Of a DNA stretch of 64,000 bases, positions 1 through 9,399 are shown piece after piece. The position numbers and the translations under genes are program-made. How positions within the stretch are numbered: the first letter of the stretch is position 1; each line of letters starts with the position of its first letter. Under the pieces are notes generated by a model. It was not told where the DNA came from, ran no database searches, and worked only from the letters and a program-made list of their open reading frames with translations. Source of the stretch: Pseudomonadota bacterium (GTDB taxonomy: Bacteria; Pseudomonadota; Gammaproteobacteria; Burkholderiales; Ferrovaceae); the NCBI GenBank assembly GCA_021811145.1, contig JAJZPN010000008.1, forward strand, positions 1-64,000, read 5' to 3'.

Positions 1-1058
1 TTCCGATCTAACAAATATAAAGCTGTTTTATAGAGTTTTCCACGATAACGAATGGATTTCACTATGCCCCGATCGAGCCAGGGTAAGAGCATAAAGATGG
101 CAACTGATAATCCCATAGCTATTACGCCAAGTTGCTTTTGAGGAATAGCACGCAAAATGGCATAAAAAGGAGTGAAGTACCAAACCGGCTCAATATGTGG
201 CGGAGTTTTTAATGGATCGGCTGGAATAAAGTTGTTGGCCTCCAAAAAGTGGCCGCCAAACTCCGGTGAGAAAAAGACAATGGAAAAGAAAATAATAAAA
301 AATGCCATCAACCCCATTAAATCTTTCACCGTATAATAAGGGTGGAAAGGAATACCATCTAAGGGAATACCCGTATTCGGATCTTTTACTTTCTTGATTT
401 CAATGCCGTCAGGATTATTGGAACCAACCGTATGTAATGCCACGATATGTAAAAACACGAGAACACATAACAATAGCGGGATAGCGATAACGTGAAAAGC
501 AAAAAAACGATTAAGGGTAGCATCTGCAATCACATAATCACCACGAATCCATAAGGCCAGAGGTGGACTTAAGGCATCAATGAGAGAAACGATAACTTGC
601 GCTCCCCAATAGGACATTTGTCCCCAAGGTAATAAATAACCAAAAAATGCTTCAGCCATAAGACAAAAATAAATGGCCATACCTAATAACCAAATTAGCT
701 CTCTTGGCTTTTTATAGGAGCCATACAACATACCACGAGTCATATGTAAGTACACCACCACAAAGAACATCGATGCACCGGTGGAATGCATATAACGAAT
801 TAACCAACCATAATCCACATCACGCATGATATATTCCACCGACGCAAAAGCTAATTTTGCGTCTGGCTTATAGTTCATGGTGAGAAAAATCCCTGTGATG
901 ATTTGCATCACAAGAACAATGGTGGCTAGAGAACCGAAGTAATACCAAAAATTAAAGTTTTTAGGAGCGTAATACTCCGCTAAATGATCGCGCCAGACTG
1001 AAGTCATTGGAAAACGATCGTCGATCCAGTTCTGTAATCGTGATAATGTGGCTCTCAT
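1..1058 (-). CDS. petB: Cytochrome b of the bc1 complex, 3' end outside window
   Basis: This gene encodes the membrane-embedded, two-haem quinol-oxidising subunit of respiratory complex III. My own translation from the ATG at 1058 gives 352 residues before the window edge; the stop is not reached. Family hallmarks are visible. There are hydrophobic helices, the histidine-bearing HSTGAS and FFAFHVIAIP / LHIVALH segments that hold the b haems, and the PVWYF version of the Qo-site PEWY motif around codons 285-295. The end of petA lies just upstream (stop 1061-1063, two bases between), with a GGGAGAGG-like ribosome site inside the petA tail, so the two are co-transcribed and translationally coupled. 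A cytochrome c1 gene (petC) would be expected past position 1 but cannot be seen. The identification is secure; only the C-terminus is missing. Confidence 0.95.
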   Translation of the reverse strand, partial: MRATLSRLQNWIDDRFPMTSVWRDHLAEYYAPKNFNFWYYFGSLATIVLVMQIITGIFLTMNYKPDAKLAFASVEYIMRDVDYGWLIRYMHSTGASMFFVVVYLHMTRGMLYGSYKKPRELIWLLGMAIYFCLMAEAFFGYLLPWGQMSYWGAQVIVSLIDALSPPLALWIRGDYVIADATLNRFFAFHVIAIPLLLCVLVFLHIVALHTVGSNNPDGIEIKKVKDPNTGIPLDGIPFHPYYTVKDLMGLMAFFIIFFSIVFFSPEFGGHFLEANNFIPADPLKTPPHIEPVWYFTPFYAILRAIPQKQLGVIAMGLSVAIFMLLPWLDRGIVKSIRYRGKLYKTALYLLDR

Positions 1059-1060
1059 AA

Positions 1061-1663
1061 TCAAGCCTCTCCCTTGTCATCACCTATCATAATTTTTTTA
1101 TTGGGCAAATATTTATATGGCGGAATTCTCATATTAAGGGGCGCTGGAACAGATTTAAATACCCTTGCCGACATGTCATATTTCGAACCATGACAGGGGC
1201 AAAAGAAACCACCAGGCCAATCATTTCCCATCCCGTCCGCTGCTCCTACTTTCATTTTACTGACAGGAGAACAGCCCAAATGAGTGCAAATACCCACCAC
1301 CACTAAAATCTCAGGATGGGTATTCATCGAGCGATTAATATTTTTACAATACTCTGGTTGTTCAGAGCTATTGGAATCAGGGTCCGCTAGAAAATGAGCG
1401 TTTTTATTTAATTGCTCCATCATCTGCGGCGTACGATACACTATCCAAATAGGTTGACCGCGCCATGCTTGAGTAATCATCATGCCAGGCTCAAGAGAAG
1501 AAATATCTACTTCTACAGGGGCACCCTCCGATTTGGCTTTGGCACTTGGCAACATACTGCTAACAAAGGGAGTAGCTATAGCTGTAACACCAGCAGCGCC
1601 CATGGCTACTGTTGCACTGACCAGAAACTGACGTCGGCCAGAATTGGTATTATTATGATTCAT
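1061..1663 (-). CDS. petA: Rieske iron-sulfur subunit of the cytochrome bc1 complex
   Basis: This 200-residue protein carries electrons from ubiquinol to cytochrome c1 in complex III, on the periplasmic face of the inner membrane. The N-terminus has a twin-arginine signal/anchor (GRRQFLVSA, residues 9-17, then a hydrophobic stretch). The Rieske domain shows box I CTHLGC (C126, H128, C131) and box II CPCHGS (C155, C157, H158). Residues C126, H128, C155 and H158 fit the 2Fe-2S ligands, and C131/C157 the usual disulfide. It is the first gene of petAB in this window. The Tat translocase genes needed to export it lie about 1.3 kb away on the same strand. Length and motifs match the family fully. 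Confidence 0.97.
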   Translation of the reverse strand: MNHNNTNSGRRQFLVSATVAMGAAGVTAIATPFVSSMLPSAKAKSEGAPVEVDISSLEPGMMITQAWRGQPIWIVYRTPQMMEQLNKNAHFLADPDSNSSEQPEYCKNINRSMNTHPEILVVVGICTHLGCSPVSKMKVGAADGMGNDWPGGFFCPCHGSKYDMSARVFKSVPAPLNMRIPPYKYLPNKKIMIGDDKGEA

Positions 1664-1814
1664 GACAAATTACCTATTTCGGCTAATATAATACCGATGA
1701 CTGTTTTTATTTTAACAGATCAAGATACAAACCTTAAGCATCTTTTGTGAAAATTTGAGAAAATATTCAAGAACTTAAGAATCAATCTAAACTAAAATTG
1801 TTATTCAAAAATTT

Positions 1815-2978
1815 ATGAAAAAACTTTGGCTGGTTTTTGCGCAATCCGTTACCGTTTGTCTCGGTATTATTTTTGTTGTGAGTTTATTTCGTAATGATTT
1901 GATTACACACACTTCTATTTTAACAACAGTTGATACGGCCTCTCGCACTAAAGGCACTCCTCCTTATTCGTTTCGTGTTGCCGCCAAAAAAGCCATGCCC
2001 TCTGTAGTCAATATTTTCACTACCAAGGAAGTCAGTAACCCCCACAGTTCAGTTTTTCCCAATAACCCGGAATTAAAAAAGTTCTTTAACGACAACTTTC
2101 CTCCTCAACCAGAGAAACAATTAAGTCTTGGTTCAGGGGTCATTGTCTTAAATAAAGGCTACATCCTAACTAATGATCACGTTATTGATGGTGCACAAGA
2201 AATACAAGTGGTGCTCTCAGATGGGCGTGTTGCTAAAGCTGAAGTGGTGGGGACTGACCCTGAAACGGATCTGGCCGTATTAAAAATTAATCTACCTAAT
2301 CTCTCTACCATTACGTTTGGTGCCTCAGATCAAGTGAGCGTAGGTGACATTGCCATTGCCATTGGTAACCCTTTTGGGGTGGGGGAGACTGTCACTATGG
2401 GAATTGTCAGTGCACTAGGGCGTAACCGCTTAGGGCTTAATACTTTTGAGAATTTCATTCAAACCGATGCAGCGATTAATCCTGGTAATTCTGGTGGGGC
2501 TTTGGTTGATGCCAATGGCAACTTAATTGGCATTAATACTGCCATCTACTCAAAATCTGGGGGCTCGCAAGGGATAGGTTTTAGTATTCCTGTGAGTACT
2601 GCAAAAAATGTCATGGAAGCTATTATTGATCACGGTGAAGTGGTTCGGGGTTGGATTGGGGTTGAAGCACAAGACTTAACGCCTGAACTGGCTGAAACAT
2701 TTCACCTACCCAATACAGAAGGGGCGCTGTTAGCAGGCATTTTAAAGAATGGGCCAGCCGATAGAGCAGGGGCCAAACCAGGAGACATCTTAATTGAAGT
2801 GAATAATCACCCCATTAGTGACTCAAAAGATATGTTGAACCAAGTGGCTATGCTAAAACCCAAAGCTGCAACCACCATAAAAGTAATTAGAAATGGTAAA
2901 CCACTCACTCTCAATCTAGTGGTTGATAAACGACCCAAAGGGCATATTAAGAATCTAGAGGAACAGGATGGTCCTTAG
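1815..2978 (+). CDS. Periplasmic HtrA/DegS-type serine protease with one PDZ domain
   Basis: This S1C-family serine protease of 387 residues probably acts in periplasmic protein quality control or in the cleavage step of envelope stress signalling. An N-terminal hydrophobic segment (about residues 4-25) is a signal peptide or membrane anchor. The trypsin-like domain has the complete triad: H122 in TNDHV, D152 in DPETDLAV and S226 in GNSGGAL. One PDZ domain follows (about residues 280-375). A single PDZ and an N-terminal anchor resemble DegS/AlgW more than DegP, which has two. The gene is divergent from petA and its last 32 bases overlap the end of tatC on the other strand. No clear Shine-Dalgarno precedes the ATG. 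The choice between degS, degQ and mucD cannot be settled from sequence alone. Confidence 0.9.
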   Translation: MKKLWLVFAQSVTVCLGIIFVVSLFRNDLITHTSILTTVDTASRTKGTPPYSFRVAAKKAMPSVVNIFTTKEVSNPHSSVFPNNPELKKFFNDNFPPQPEKQLSLGSGVIVLNKGYILTNDHVIDGAQEIQVVLSDGRVAKAEVVGTDPETDLAVLKINLPNLSTITFGASDQVSVGDIAIAIGNPFGVGETVTMGIVSALGRNRLGLNTFENFIQTDAAINPGNSGGALVDANGNLIGINTAIYSKSGGSQGIGFSIPVSTAKNVMEAIIDHGEVVRGWIGVEAQDLTPELAETFHLPNTEGALLAGILKNGPADRAGAKPGDILIEVNNHPISDSKDMLNQVAMLKPKAATTIKVIRNGKPLTLNLVVDKRPKGHIKNLEEQDGP

Positions 2979-3702
2979 ACAAAGGGGTCATCCTACTCGC
3001 AGCAATGATCCCCACTTCATAAAGTAGCCACAAGGGCAGAGCTAACAGAGTCTGAGAAATGGCATCAGGTGGAGTAAACACAGCGCCAATAATAAAGGCC
3101 CCCACAATCACATAGCGTCTTGCACCACGCAATTGAGTAACAGACAATACGCCAAATTTAACCAATAACACAACAGCCACTGGTGTTTCAAAGGCCAAAC
3201 CAAAGGCGATGAACATATTAATCACAAAGCTTAGGTATTTATCTATATCTGTCATGATTTCCACACCCTGCGGTGCGGTGTTGGCTATAAAACCAAACAC
3301 AAAAGGAAAAACACCGAAATAGGCAAACAACATGCCACAATAAAAAAGGAGCGTACTACTAAATATGAGTGGAAGCGCTAATTTCTTCTCGTGTGAATAG
3401 AGTCCAGGCGCGATAAACCCCCATATTTGACTTAACACGTAGGGTAGGGCGATTAAAAAGGCTACAAGTCCTGCTACCTTCATCGGTACAAAAAATGGTG
3501 TTGTCACTTCAGTGGCAATCATATGGCCACCCGCTGGCATCTTTTTCAGTAATGGCAGCGCAAGCCAAGTATAAAGACGGTTTGCTACCGGCAATAGACA
3601 TAAAAAAACCACGAATACAGAGGCCACTGCACGAATGAGCCTAGTACGTAATTCAATTAAATGCGAGATAAACTCTTGAACGCCGCTATTTTCTTCTATC
3701 AC
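2947..3702 (-). CDS. tatC: Sec-independent (Tat) translocase subunit TatC
   Basis: TatC is the polytopic inner-membrane receptor that binds twin-arginine signal peptides and, with TatB, starts export of folded proteins. The 251-residue product has six predicted membrane spans, and the N-terminal cytoplasmic segment EFISHLIELRTRLI matches the conserved TatC start with its signal-peptide-binding Glu. FETPVAVVLLVKFG and the following ARRYVIV loop are also typical. The start codon overlaps the tatB stop by four bases, so tatABC is a translationally coupled operon. The 3' end overlaps the convergent protease gene by 32 bases, leaving no room for a separate terminator. Confidence 0.96.
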   Translation of the reverse strand: MIEENSGVQEFISHLIELRTRLIRAVASVFVVFLCLLPVANRLYTWLALPLLKKMPAGGHMIATEVTTPFFVPMKVAGLVAFLIALPYVLSQIWGFIAPGLYSHEKKLALPLIFSSTLLFYCGMLFAYFGVFPFVFGFIANTAPQGVEIMTDIDKYLSFVINMFIAFGLAFETPVAVVLLVKFGVLSVTQLRGARRYVIVGAFIIGAVFTPPDAISQTLLALPLWLLYEVGIIAASRMTPLSKDHPVPLDS

Positions 3703-4190
3703 GATGCCTCCGTGGGTGGCGTTTCATCAAGTGAGAGCGCAATCTGTGCGCTTTTAATGGGTTGACTTCTGGTGGGTGGTTTTGCCCTAACACTGTAAGG
3801 GTCTCCAGCCACCCCCACTATAGCGACGGTAGCAATACCAGCAAAAGAGTGCTCACTAATTGATTCTACGATAGGCGTATCCGTTACAGAATGAATGGTG
3901 TTCTCCTGTTGCGCTACTGGAGAATTCAAAAAATCTGCTGTCTGTTGCTGTGATTGATTGAGAATGCCCTGCGCTTCTTGATGCGCTTCTTTGATTCTAT
4001 CTTGCACTTCTTTTAATTGGGCTTTTTGTAATTCATTGTCAATTTCATCTTTCACTGTAGCGGCATAGCGTCTAAAGCGTCCAAATAAAATACCTGCCCC
4101 ACGCGCTACACGTGGCAGTCTCTCCGGACCAATGGCAATCAGTGCCACCAGAGCTACCAGTGCAATTTCAGAAAAACTATAATTGAACAT
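3699..4190 (-). CDS. tatB: Sec-independent (Tat) translocase subunit TatB
   Basis: TatB partners TatC in recognising twin-arginine substrates. The 163-residue product begins with a single membrane helix ending in IGPERLPRVARGAG, the diagnostic TatB hinge (E-R/K-L-P). An amphipathic helix and a charged, Gln-rich, probably flexible tail follow (about residues 50-163). The tail is poorly conserved in the family and here contains a short hydrophobic patch (GIATVAIVGVAG) of no known role. The GPERLP hinge separates it from TatA, which has the FG-T-K-L-R version. It lies between tatA and tatC and overlaps tatC by four bases. Confidence 0.94.
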   Translation of the reverse strand: MFNYSFSEIALVALVALIAIGPERLPRVARGAGILFGRFRRYAATVKDEIDNELQKAQLKEVQDRIKEAHQEAQGILNQSQQQTADFLNSPVAQQENTIHSVTDTPIVESISEHSFAGIATVAIVGVAGDPYSVRAKPPTRSQPIKSAQIALSLDETPPTEAS

Positions 4191-4218
4191 GAACTAGATG
4201 AATACCCAACAATGGCGT

Positions 4219-4455
4219 TTAAGAATGCTCTTTGGTTTTATTGGCCACATCCTGCTGTACGCTATTGGCCGCTTTTTCTTCAAGTGGTTTTTTCTCTTCA
4301 GAGCCTGCAGTCTCATTACCTGCCATACCCTCTTTAAAGCTCTTTACAGCACCACCTAGATCAGAACCAATATTACGTAATTTTTTTGTACCAAATACCA
4401 ACACCACTATCAATAAAATAAGTAGTAAATGTTGAATTGTAAATAAGTCACCCAT
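4219..4455 (-). CDS. tatA: Sec-independent (Tat) translocase pore subunit TatA
   Basis: TatA oligomerises to form the variable pore of the Tat system. The 78-residue protein has one N-terminal membrane helix (about residues 6-20), the [14 protein letters not shown] hinge and amphipathic helix typical of TatA/E, then an acidic/lysine-rich C-terminal tail. It is the first gene of tatABC, 28 bases before tatB, and follows the HIT gene after a 57-base gap that shows no convincing terminator. Transcription could therefore continue from the histidine series. Confidence 0.94.
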   Translation of the reverse strand: MGDLFTIQHLLLILLIVVLVFGTKKLRNIGSDLGGAVKSFKEGMAGNETAGSEEKKPLEEKAANSVQQDVANKTKEHS

Positions 4456-4512
4456 GAAACCCTCCGCTATGAATAATCGTTATTGTTGTATTTTAAACGT
4501 ATAAACGGTCCA

Positions 4513-4839
4513 CTACAAACTGCCGCCCCCCATTACATGGACGTGTAAGTGAAACACCTCTTGACCACCTGCTTTACCTGTATTGACTACTGTTTTATAT
4601 CCATCAGGTAACCCCTCTTGTTTGGCTAATTGTGAGGTCATCAACATCATCTTACCCAATAATGCCTGGTCTTCAACCTGACAATCCATCAAAGAAGAGA
4701 TATGTTTTTTAGGAATAATCATGAAGTGTACCTTCATGTGAGGGTGAATATCGTAGAAAGCAAAGATATCGTTGTCTTCGTAGACTTTTTTAGATGGAAT
4801 TTGTCCTGCAATAATTTTACAAAAAACACACTCTGACAT
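4513..4839 (-). CDS. hinT: HIT-family purine nucleoside phosphoramidase (HinT type)
   Basis: Small dimeric HIT hydrolase of 108 residues; HinT proteins hydrolyse AMP-lysine and related nucleoside phosphoramidates in the cytoplasm. The histidine triad HLHVHVMGG (H97, H99, H101) sits near the C-terminus, with H101 the expected nucleophile. The N-terminus CVFCKIIAGQIPSKKVYEDND is the usual HIT start, with a Cys pair (CxxC) that may bind zinc. It starts two bases after the hisE stop and precedes tatA. This his-HIT-tat order is common in Betaproteobacteria, though a functional link to histidine synthesis is unproven. Confidence 0.93.
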   Translation of the reverse strand: MSECVFCKIIAGQIPSKKVYEDNDIFAFYDIHPHMKVHFMIIPKKHISSLMDCQVEDQALLGKMMLMTSQLAKQEGLPDGYKTVVNTGKAGGQEVFHLHVHVMGGGSL

Positions 4840-4841
4840 GG

Positions 4842-5171
4842 TTACTCCCCTTTACGTGATGCTTTTTCATCAATCCCAGAAATGCCTTCTCGTCTGGCTA
4901 ATTCTGCTAATACATCATCCATCGATAAATCAAAATAAGCGAGTAATACCATCAAATGAAAACATAAATCAGCACTTTCTTTGATGACTTCAAGTTTAAC
5001 TCCATCTTTCGCAGCCAAAATGGTCTCAAGAGACTCTTCACCCACTTTTCTAGTGATGGTATTGATACCCTTATGATACAAAGAAGAGACATAAGAAGAA
5101 TCAGGAGAGGAGCCTTTACGGGCGTTCAGGGTTTCCGTTAATCTCTTTAATACATCTTGATATCCACTCAC
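4842..5171 (-). CDS. hisE: Phosphoribosyl-ATP pyrophosphatase
   Basis: HisE removes pyrophosphate from phosphoribosyl-ATP, the second step of histidine synthesis. The 109-residue product is a stand-alone MazG-like enzyme. The metal-binding helices are recognisable in KVGEESLETILAAKDG (E-E-x-x-E) and ESADLCFHLMVLL (E-x-x-D). It lies four bases after hisI, so in this organism hisI and hisE are separate genes, not the fused HisIE seen in enteric bacteria. It is the last histidine gene of the series. Confidence 0.95.
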   Translation of the reverse strand: MSGYQDVLKRLTETLNARKGSSPDSSYVSSLYHKGINTITRKVGEESLETILAAKDGVKLEVIKESADLCFHLMVLLAYFDLSMDDVLAELARREGISGIDEKASRKGE

Positions 5172-5175
5172 GCTA

Positions 5176-5565
5176 TTATCCTTTTTTGTATATTTCTGAG
5201 GGATTCTTTAACACAGCATCCACTTCTTGCCACTCATTGTTGTGCCATTTTTTATAAAAGCAATGTGCTCGCCCTGTGTGGCAGGCTACTCCACCTATTT
5301 GCTCTACCATTAGTAACAATGTATCACCGTCACAATCCAAACGAATCTCTTTTATTTTCTGGAAATGACCGGACTCCTCTCCCTTATGCCATAACTTGTT
5401 ACGTGAACGCGACCAATATACCGCTTCACCTTTTTTTATTGTTAACGCAAGTGACTCTTGATTCATCCAAGCTAACATTAATATTTGATGGGTGGTCGCA
5501 TCTTGAGCAATAACAGGGATTAACCCTTGTTCATTCCATTGAATTTCAGCTAACCAATCACTCAT
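5176..5565 (-). CDS. hisI: Phosphoribosyl-AMP cyclohydrolase
   Basis: HisI opens the adenine ring of phosphoribosyl-AMP, the third step of histidine synthesis. The 129-residue protein carries the metal-binding DCDGD motif and the zinc cysteines in [13 protein letters not shown], at the spacing of the family, and the conserved LMLAWMN and [10 protein letters not shown] segments. The start overlaps the hisF stop by four bases. Length fits a monofunctional HisI; the pyrophosphatase domain is encoded by the next gene. Confidence 0.96.
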   Translation of the reverse strand: MSDWLAEIQWNEQGLIPVIAQDATTHQILMLAWMNQESLALTIKKGEAVYWSRSRNKLWHKGEESGHFQKIKEIRLDCDGDTLLLMVEQIGGVACHTGRAHCFYKKWHNNEWQEVDAVLKNPSEIYKKG

Positions 5566-6326
5566 AGTCTCACCTCAATACCATGGTCTCTTAAATACGC
5601 TTTGGCTTCTCTTACTGTGTATTCGCCATAATGAAAAATACTCGCAGCGAGCACCGCATCAGCCCCACCTAACTCTATCCCATCAAGCAAGTGCTGTAGC
5701 GTTCCCACCCCACCACTGGCGATAATAGGAATACCTACTGATTCACTTATTTTTTTGGTTAACTCCAAATCAAAACCAGATTTTGTGCCATCGCGATCCA
5801 TACTGGTAATCAGTAATTCTCCAGCACCCAATTTATAACATCTTTCGGCCCATTCTATTGCATCAAGCCCCGTTTCTTTTCGGCCACCATGGGTGAACAC
5901 ACCAAACCCAGAGGGGGTATTCGCGCGTTTTGCATCAATCGCCACAACAATGCATTGTGAACCAAAACGCTGTGCGGCATCCGCAATTAACTGTGGGTTC
6001 ATAATGGCTGCTGTATTAATACTGACTTTGTCAGCCCCTACATTAAGTAAGGTTCTCACATCCTCCACTTGCCTTACTCCACCCCCAACTGTTAGCGGAA
6101 TAAATACTTGGGAAGAAACGTGTTCAATAATAGGAAGAATTAAGCCCCTCTCATCAGAGCTTGCTGTGATATCCAGAAAAGTCACTTCATCAGCGCCCTG
6201 TTCATCGTAGCGCTTGGCTATCTCGACGGGGTCTCCCGCATCTTTTAAACCAACAAAATTAACGCCCTTAACAACCCGTCCTGCATTGACATCAAGACAT
6301 GGAATAATTCGTTTGGCTAGTGTCAT
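5562..6326 (-). CDS. hisF: Imidazole glycerol phosphate synthase cyclase subunit
   Basis: HisF is the (beta/alpha)8-barrel cyclase that uses ammonia delivered by HisH to form imidazole glycerol phosphate and AICAR. I place the start at the ATG at 6326 ([13 protein letters not shown]) rather than at a TTG two codons upstream; this gives 254 residues. The catalytic aspartates are visible in IPCLDV and ITSMDRDGT, and the phosphate-binding glycines in VGGGVR and ASGGVG. The gene follows hisA after six bases and overlaps hisI by four. The family match is complete. Confidence 0.96.
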   Translation of the reverse strand: MTLAKRIIPCLDVNAGRVVKGVNFVGLKDAGDPVEIAKRYDEQGADEVTFLDITASSDERGLILPIIEHVSSQVFIPLTVGGGVRQVEDVRTLLNVGADKVSINTAAIMNPQLIADAAQRFGSQCIVVAIDAKRANTPSGFGVFTHGGRKETGLDAIEWAERCYKLGAGELLITSMDRDGTKSGFDLELTKKISESVGIPIIASGGVGTLQHLLDGIELGGADAVLAASIFHYGEYTVREAKAYLRDHGIEVRL

Positions 6327-6332
6327 AAACAA

Positions 6333-7091
6333 CTACACACTGGTCTTGGGCGGATGAGACAAGGACATAGCAAGCGTGTTGGCTTCTTTAAAATCCAATT
6401 TCCCTTCATAGATAGCCCTTCCCGTAATCGCCCCCATAATACCTTCTTCTTCTACGGCACATAAAGCTCTCACGTCATCCAAATTAGATATTCCACCACT
6501 AGCGATCACTGGGATGACCAATTGTTGAGCCAGTGCCACAGTAGCTGGAATATTGACACCAGTTAGCATCCCATCACGGCCAATATCGGTATAGATAATC
6601 GCTTCAACACCATAATCTTGAAAGCGTTTAGCCAAGTCATTCACTTCGTGACCGGTTAATTTTGACCATCCATCCACCGCTACTTTTCCTTCTTTGGCAT
6701 CAAGACCGACGATAACGTGTCCTGGAAAGGCATCACAGGCTTCATGCAAAAATCCTGGATTTTTTACGGCCGCTGTACCAATAATGACCTCTGTCACACC
6801 ACTATCTAAATAGCGTTCAATCACATCAAGATCGCGTATCCCCCCACCCACTTGAATCGGGATATCACCATTAATTTCATCAACAATTTCTCGGATAGCA
6901 CGCTCATTTTGGGGTTTGCCGGCAAATGCGCCATTTAAGTCAACCAAATGGATACGTTGCGCCCCATTGTCTAGCCAAAACCGAGCCATGGCAGCGGGCT
7001 CTTCAGAGAACACAGTGGCCTCTTCCATTAAACCTTGTTTGAGACGAACACAATGTCCGTCTTTAAGATCAATAGCAGGTATCAAAATCAT
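6333..7091 (-). CDS. hisA: ProFAR isomerase
   Basis: HisA performs the Amadori rearrangement of ProFAR to PRFAR, the fourth histidine step. The 252-residue (beta/alpha)8 barrel starts [11 protein letters not shown], whose Asp is the general base, and has the second catalytic Asp in [11 protein letters not shown]. The phosphate-binding motifs QVGGGIR and ASGGIS are present. Its ATG at 7091 lies six bases after hisH. HisA and HisF are paralogous barrels. This one is told from HisF by the PAIDLKDG start and the GRDGM loop. Confidence 0.96.
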   Translation of the reverse strand: MILIPAIDLKDGHCVRLKQGLMEEATVFSEEPAAMARFWLDNGAQRIHLVDLNGAFAGKPQNERAIREIVDEINGDIPIQVGGGIRDLDVIERYLDSGVTEVIIGTAAVKNPGFLHEACDAFPGHVIVGLDAKEGKVAVDGWSKLTGHEVNDLAKRFQDYGVEAIIYTDIGRDGMLTGVNIPATVALAQQLVIPVIASGGISNLDDVRALCAVEEEGIMGAITGRAIYEGKLDFKEANTLAMSLSHPPKTSV

Positions 7092-7097
7092 AATTAT

Positions 7098-7733
7098 TTA
7101 CGGTTTCCATTGAACAAAATTATCTAGTAAAGCCAACCCTACAGCAGCACTCTTTTCAGGGTGAAACTGTACAGCAAAAATATTATCTTGGCCCACAGCG
7201 CAAGTGAAAGGAGTAGGGTAATCAGCAGTACCCATGACCACCGCCTCTTTTTCTCTTACATAATAGCTGTGCACAAAATAAAATCTACTTTGATCCGGGA
7301 TGGATTTCCATAGTGGATGATAGGTAGATTGTTTCACTTGATTCCATCCCATATGAGGGATTTTTAAGCGCTTACCTTCTTCATCAAATAAGTGATCCTC
7401 CTTAAAGCGAACCACCTCTCCTTTAAATAAGCCTAGTGCAGACGTATTGCCTTCCTCAGAGTGCTCAAACAACATTTGTAAGCCTAAGCATATGCCTAGA
7501 AATGGCTTATTCTTAGCGCAATCTATTAATACGTCAGTTAAGCCCAAACGGTGTAATTCTCTCATACAGTCAGGCATAGCACCCTGTCCTGGGAAAACAA
7601 TACGCTCAGCAGAACGAATCAGTTCCGGGTTAGAGGTCACTTTAATTGACTGTAAAGGTGCAATTTGTTGAAGCGCTTTTTCTACGGAACGAAGGTTTCC
7701 CATGCCGTAGTCAACAATGACAATTTTACTCAC
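7098..7733 (-). CDS. hisH: Imidazole glycerol phosphate synthase glutaminase subunit
   Basis: HisH is the class I glutamine amidotransferase that feeds ammonia to HisF. The 211-residue protein has the nucleophile C82 in FLGICLGLQ, and H191/E193 in QFHPEKS complete the triad. DYGMGNLRSVEKAL is the standard N-terminus. It lies 19 bases after hisB and six before hisA. The separate hisH and hisF genes show that the bacterial two-subunit form is used. Confidence 0.96.
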   Translation of the reverse strand: MSKIVIVDYGMGNLRSVEKALQQIAPLQSIKVTSNPELIRSAERIVFPGQGAMPDCMRELHRLGLTDVLIDCAKNKPFLGICLGLQMLFEHSEEGNTSALGLFKGEVVRFKEDHLFDEEGKRLKIPHMGWNQVKQSTYHPLWKSIPDQSRFYFVHSYYVREKEAVVMGTADYPTPFTCAVGQDNIFAVQFHPEKSAAVGLALLDNFVQWKP

Positions 7734-7752
7734 AATTCACTCACACTCTTAA

Positions 7753-8340
7753 TTAAAGAGCCCCTTTAGTAGATGGAATCACGCCAGCTATTCTTGGGTC
7801 ATGTTCTGTGGCCATACGAAGAGCGCGCCCAAATGCCTTGAATACCGTCTCGGCTTGATGGTGGGCATTGCGTCCCTTCAAATTATCAATATGAAGCGTC
7901 ACGTGGGCATGGTTAACGAATCCCTGAAAAAACTCAAAGAATAGGTCAACATCAAATTCGCCAATTCGCGCGCGGGTAAAAGGTACATCAAAAAAGAGTC
8001 CAGGTCGTCCAGATAAATCCACTACCACACGTGATAGCGCTTCGTCTAAGGGGACCATGGCATGGCCATAGCGCTTTAATCCTTGCTTATTTCCTATGGC
8101 CTGAGCAAACGCCTGACCAAGAGTAATGCCAATATCTTCTACGCTATGGTGCGCATCAATATGTAGATCACCATCACAGTGTATTGATAAATCAATCAAA
8201 CCATGGCGTACCACTTGATCCAACATATGATCAAGAAATGCGATACCTGTGTTCAGTGAGGAGTTACCCTGACCATCAAGGTTCATCTCTACGCTGACTT
8301 TTGTTTCTAATGTATTTCGTGTTACTTCTGCGGTTCTCAT
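7753..8340 (-). CDS. hisB: Imidazoleglycerol-phosphate dehydratase
   Basis: HisB dehydrates imidazole glycerol phosphate to imidazole acetol phosphate. The 195-residue form is monofunctional. The manganese-binding histidine motifs [10 protein letters not shown] and [12 protein letters not shown], and the first [13 protein letters not shown] segment, are all intact. The N-terminal histidinol phosphatase domain seen in E. coli HisB is absent, so histidinol phosphatase must be encoded elsewhere; I see no candidate in this window. It sits three bases after hisC. Confidence 0.97.
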   Translation of the reverse strand: MRTAEVTRNTLETKVSVEMNLDGQGNSSLNTGIAFLDHMLDQVVRHGLIDLSIHCDGDLHIDAHHSVEDIGITLGQAFAQAIGNKQGLKRYGHAMVPLDEALSRVVVDLSGRPGLFFDVPFTRARIGEFDVDLFFEFFQGFVNHAHVTLHIDNLKGRNAHHQAETVFKAFGRALRMATEHDPRIAGVIPSTKGAL

Positions 8341-8343
8341 GAT

Positions 8344-9399
8344 TTAATTTAATGATGACTTTAGTGCATTTAAAAAAAGCGTATTCTCTTCAAAAGAGCC
8401 AACGGTTACGCGCAAACAGTCTGTTAAACTTGGATGCGCGTTGGTTAAGTTCTTGATTAATATACCACGTTCAAGAATTCGGTTAAACACGTCCTGCGCG
8501 TTGTTTATTTTTAGCAATAAAAAATTCGCTTCACTGTGAAACAATTGTACTTGTTTTAACTGTGCGATTTCATTATACAAACGAGTACGCTCTTGTCTTA
8601 TTTGGCTTGTCTGCGCCTTAAATACATCATAATGTTTAAGTAAAACGAGCGTTGCCTGTTGGTCTAATACTGAAATATTGTAAGGTAAACGTACTTTATT
8701 TATTTCATCAACGATATATTTAGGTCCTGCTAAGAACCCTAATCTCACTCCTGCTAAACCTAATTTAGACAAAGTACGCATCACCACCAAATTAGGAAAT
8801 TGCATTAAACGAGACAGCATTGAGTGGTCAGTGAAGGGAAAGTAAGCCTCATCAATTACCACCAACTTGTCACTAGCTTTGATCACTGCCAGCAATGTCT
8901 CTTCATCAAAACAGTTACCTGTGGGGTTATTGGGGTAGGCTAGGAAAATCACCTCAGGTTGGTGCTTTTCAATGGCTGATAAAATCGCCTCTTTATCCAA
9001 TGAAAAGTCAGCATTCAAAGGCACGCCCACATAGTTCATGCCGACAAAGGTTGCGATCATTTTAAACATGACAAAGGAAGGATCAACCCCAAGCAATACA
9101 CCATTGGGTTTAGCCACCGCCAAAGCAATCATTTGAATAATTTCATCTGATCCATTTCCCAATACAATTGAAGCGTCCTCATGAATAGAGAAAATACGTT
9201 GTATTTCCTCTTTAATTAAAGAAGCATTAGGATCTGGATAACGATTGAGTGCTACAGACTGTAAACTCTTTACCAGTATTTGTTGTAGTTCTGGCGTCAA
9301 AGAATAGGGGTTTTCCATGGCATCCAGTTTAATTAATCCCTGTGCCGGAGGAACGTGATAAGCGCTTAAAGCGCGGATTTCAGGGCGAATACAATCCAT
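8344..9399 (-). CDS. hisC: Histidinol-phosphate aminotransferase
   Basis: HisC is the PLP enzyme that transaminates imidazole acetol phosphate with glutamate. The 351-residue class II (fold type I) aminotransferase shows the N-terminal LDAMENPY substrate motif, GNGSDEII, the AYPNNPTGN loop, VIDEAYFPF and the PLP-lysine segment MRTLSKLGLAGVRLG. The ATG overlaps the hisD stop by one base (TAATG), so the two are translationally coupled. Paralogous HisC-like aminotransferases act on aromatic substrates in some bacteria, but position inside the operon supports the histidine role. Confidence 0.95.
   Translation of the reverse strand: MDCIRPEIRALSAYHVPPAQGLIKLDAMENPYSLTPELQQILVKSLQSVALNRYPDPNASLIKEEIQRIFSIHEDASIVLGNGSDEIIQMIALAVAKPNGVLLGVDPSFVMFKMIATFVGMNYVGVPLNADFSLDKEAILSAIEKHQPEVIFLAYPNNPTGNCFDEETLLAVIKASDKLVVIDEAYFPFTDHSMLSRLMQFPNLVVMRTLSKLGLAGVRLGFLAGPKYIVDEINKVRLPYNISVLDQQATLVLLKHYDVFKAQTSQIRQERTRLYNEIAQLKQVQLFHSEANFLLLKINNAQDVFNRILERGILIKNLTNAHPSLTDCLRVTVGSFEENTLFLNALKSSLN

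Noticed and set aside
1771-1776. GAACTT upstream of the HtrA-type protease, like a sigma-E -35 box
   Set aside because: No TCTGA-like -10 at 16-17 bases; only half of a promoter is seen.
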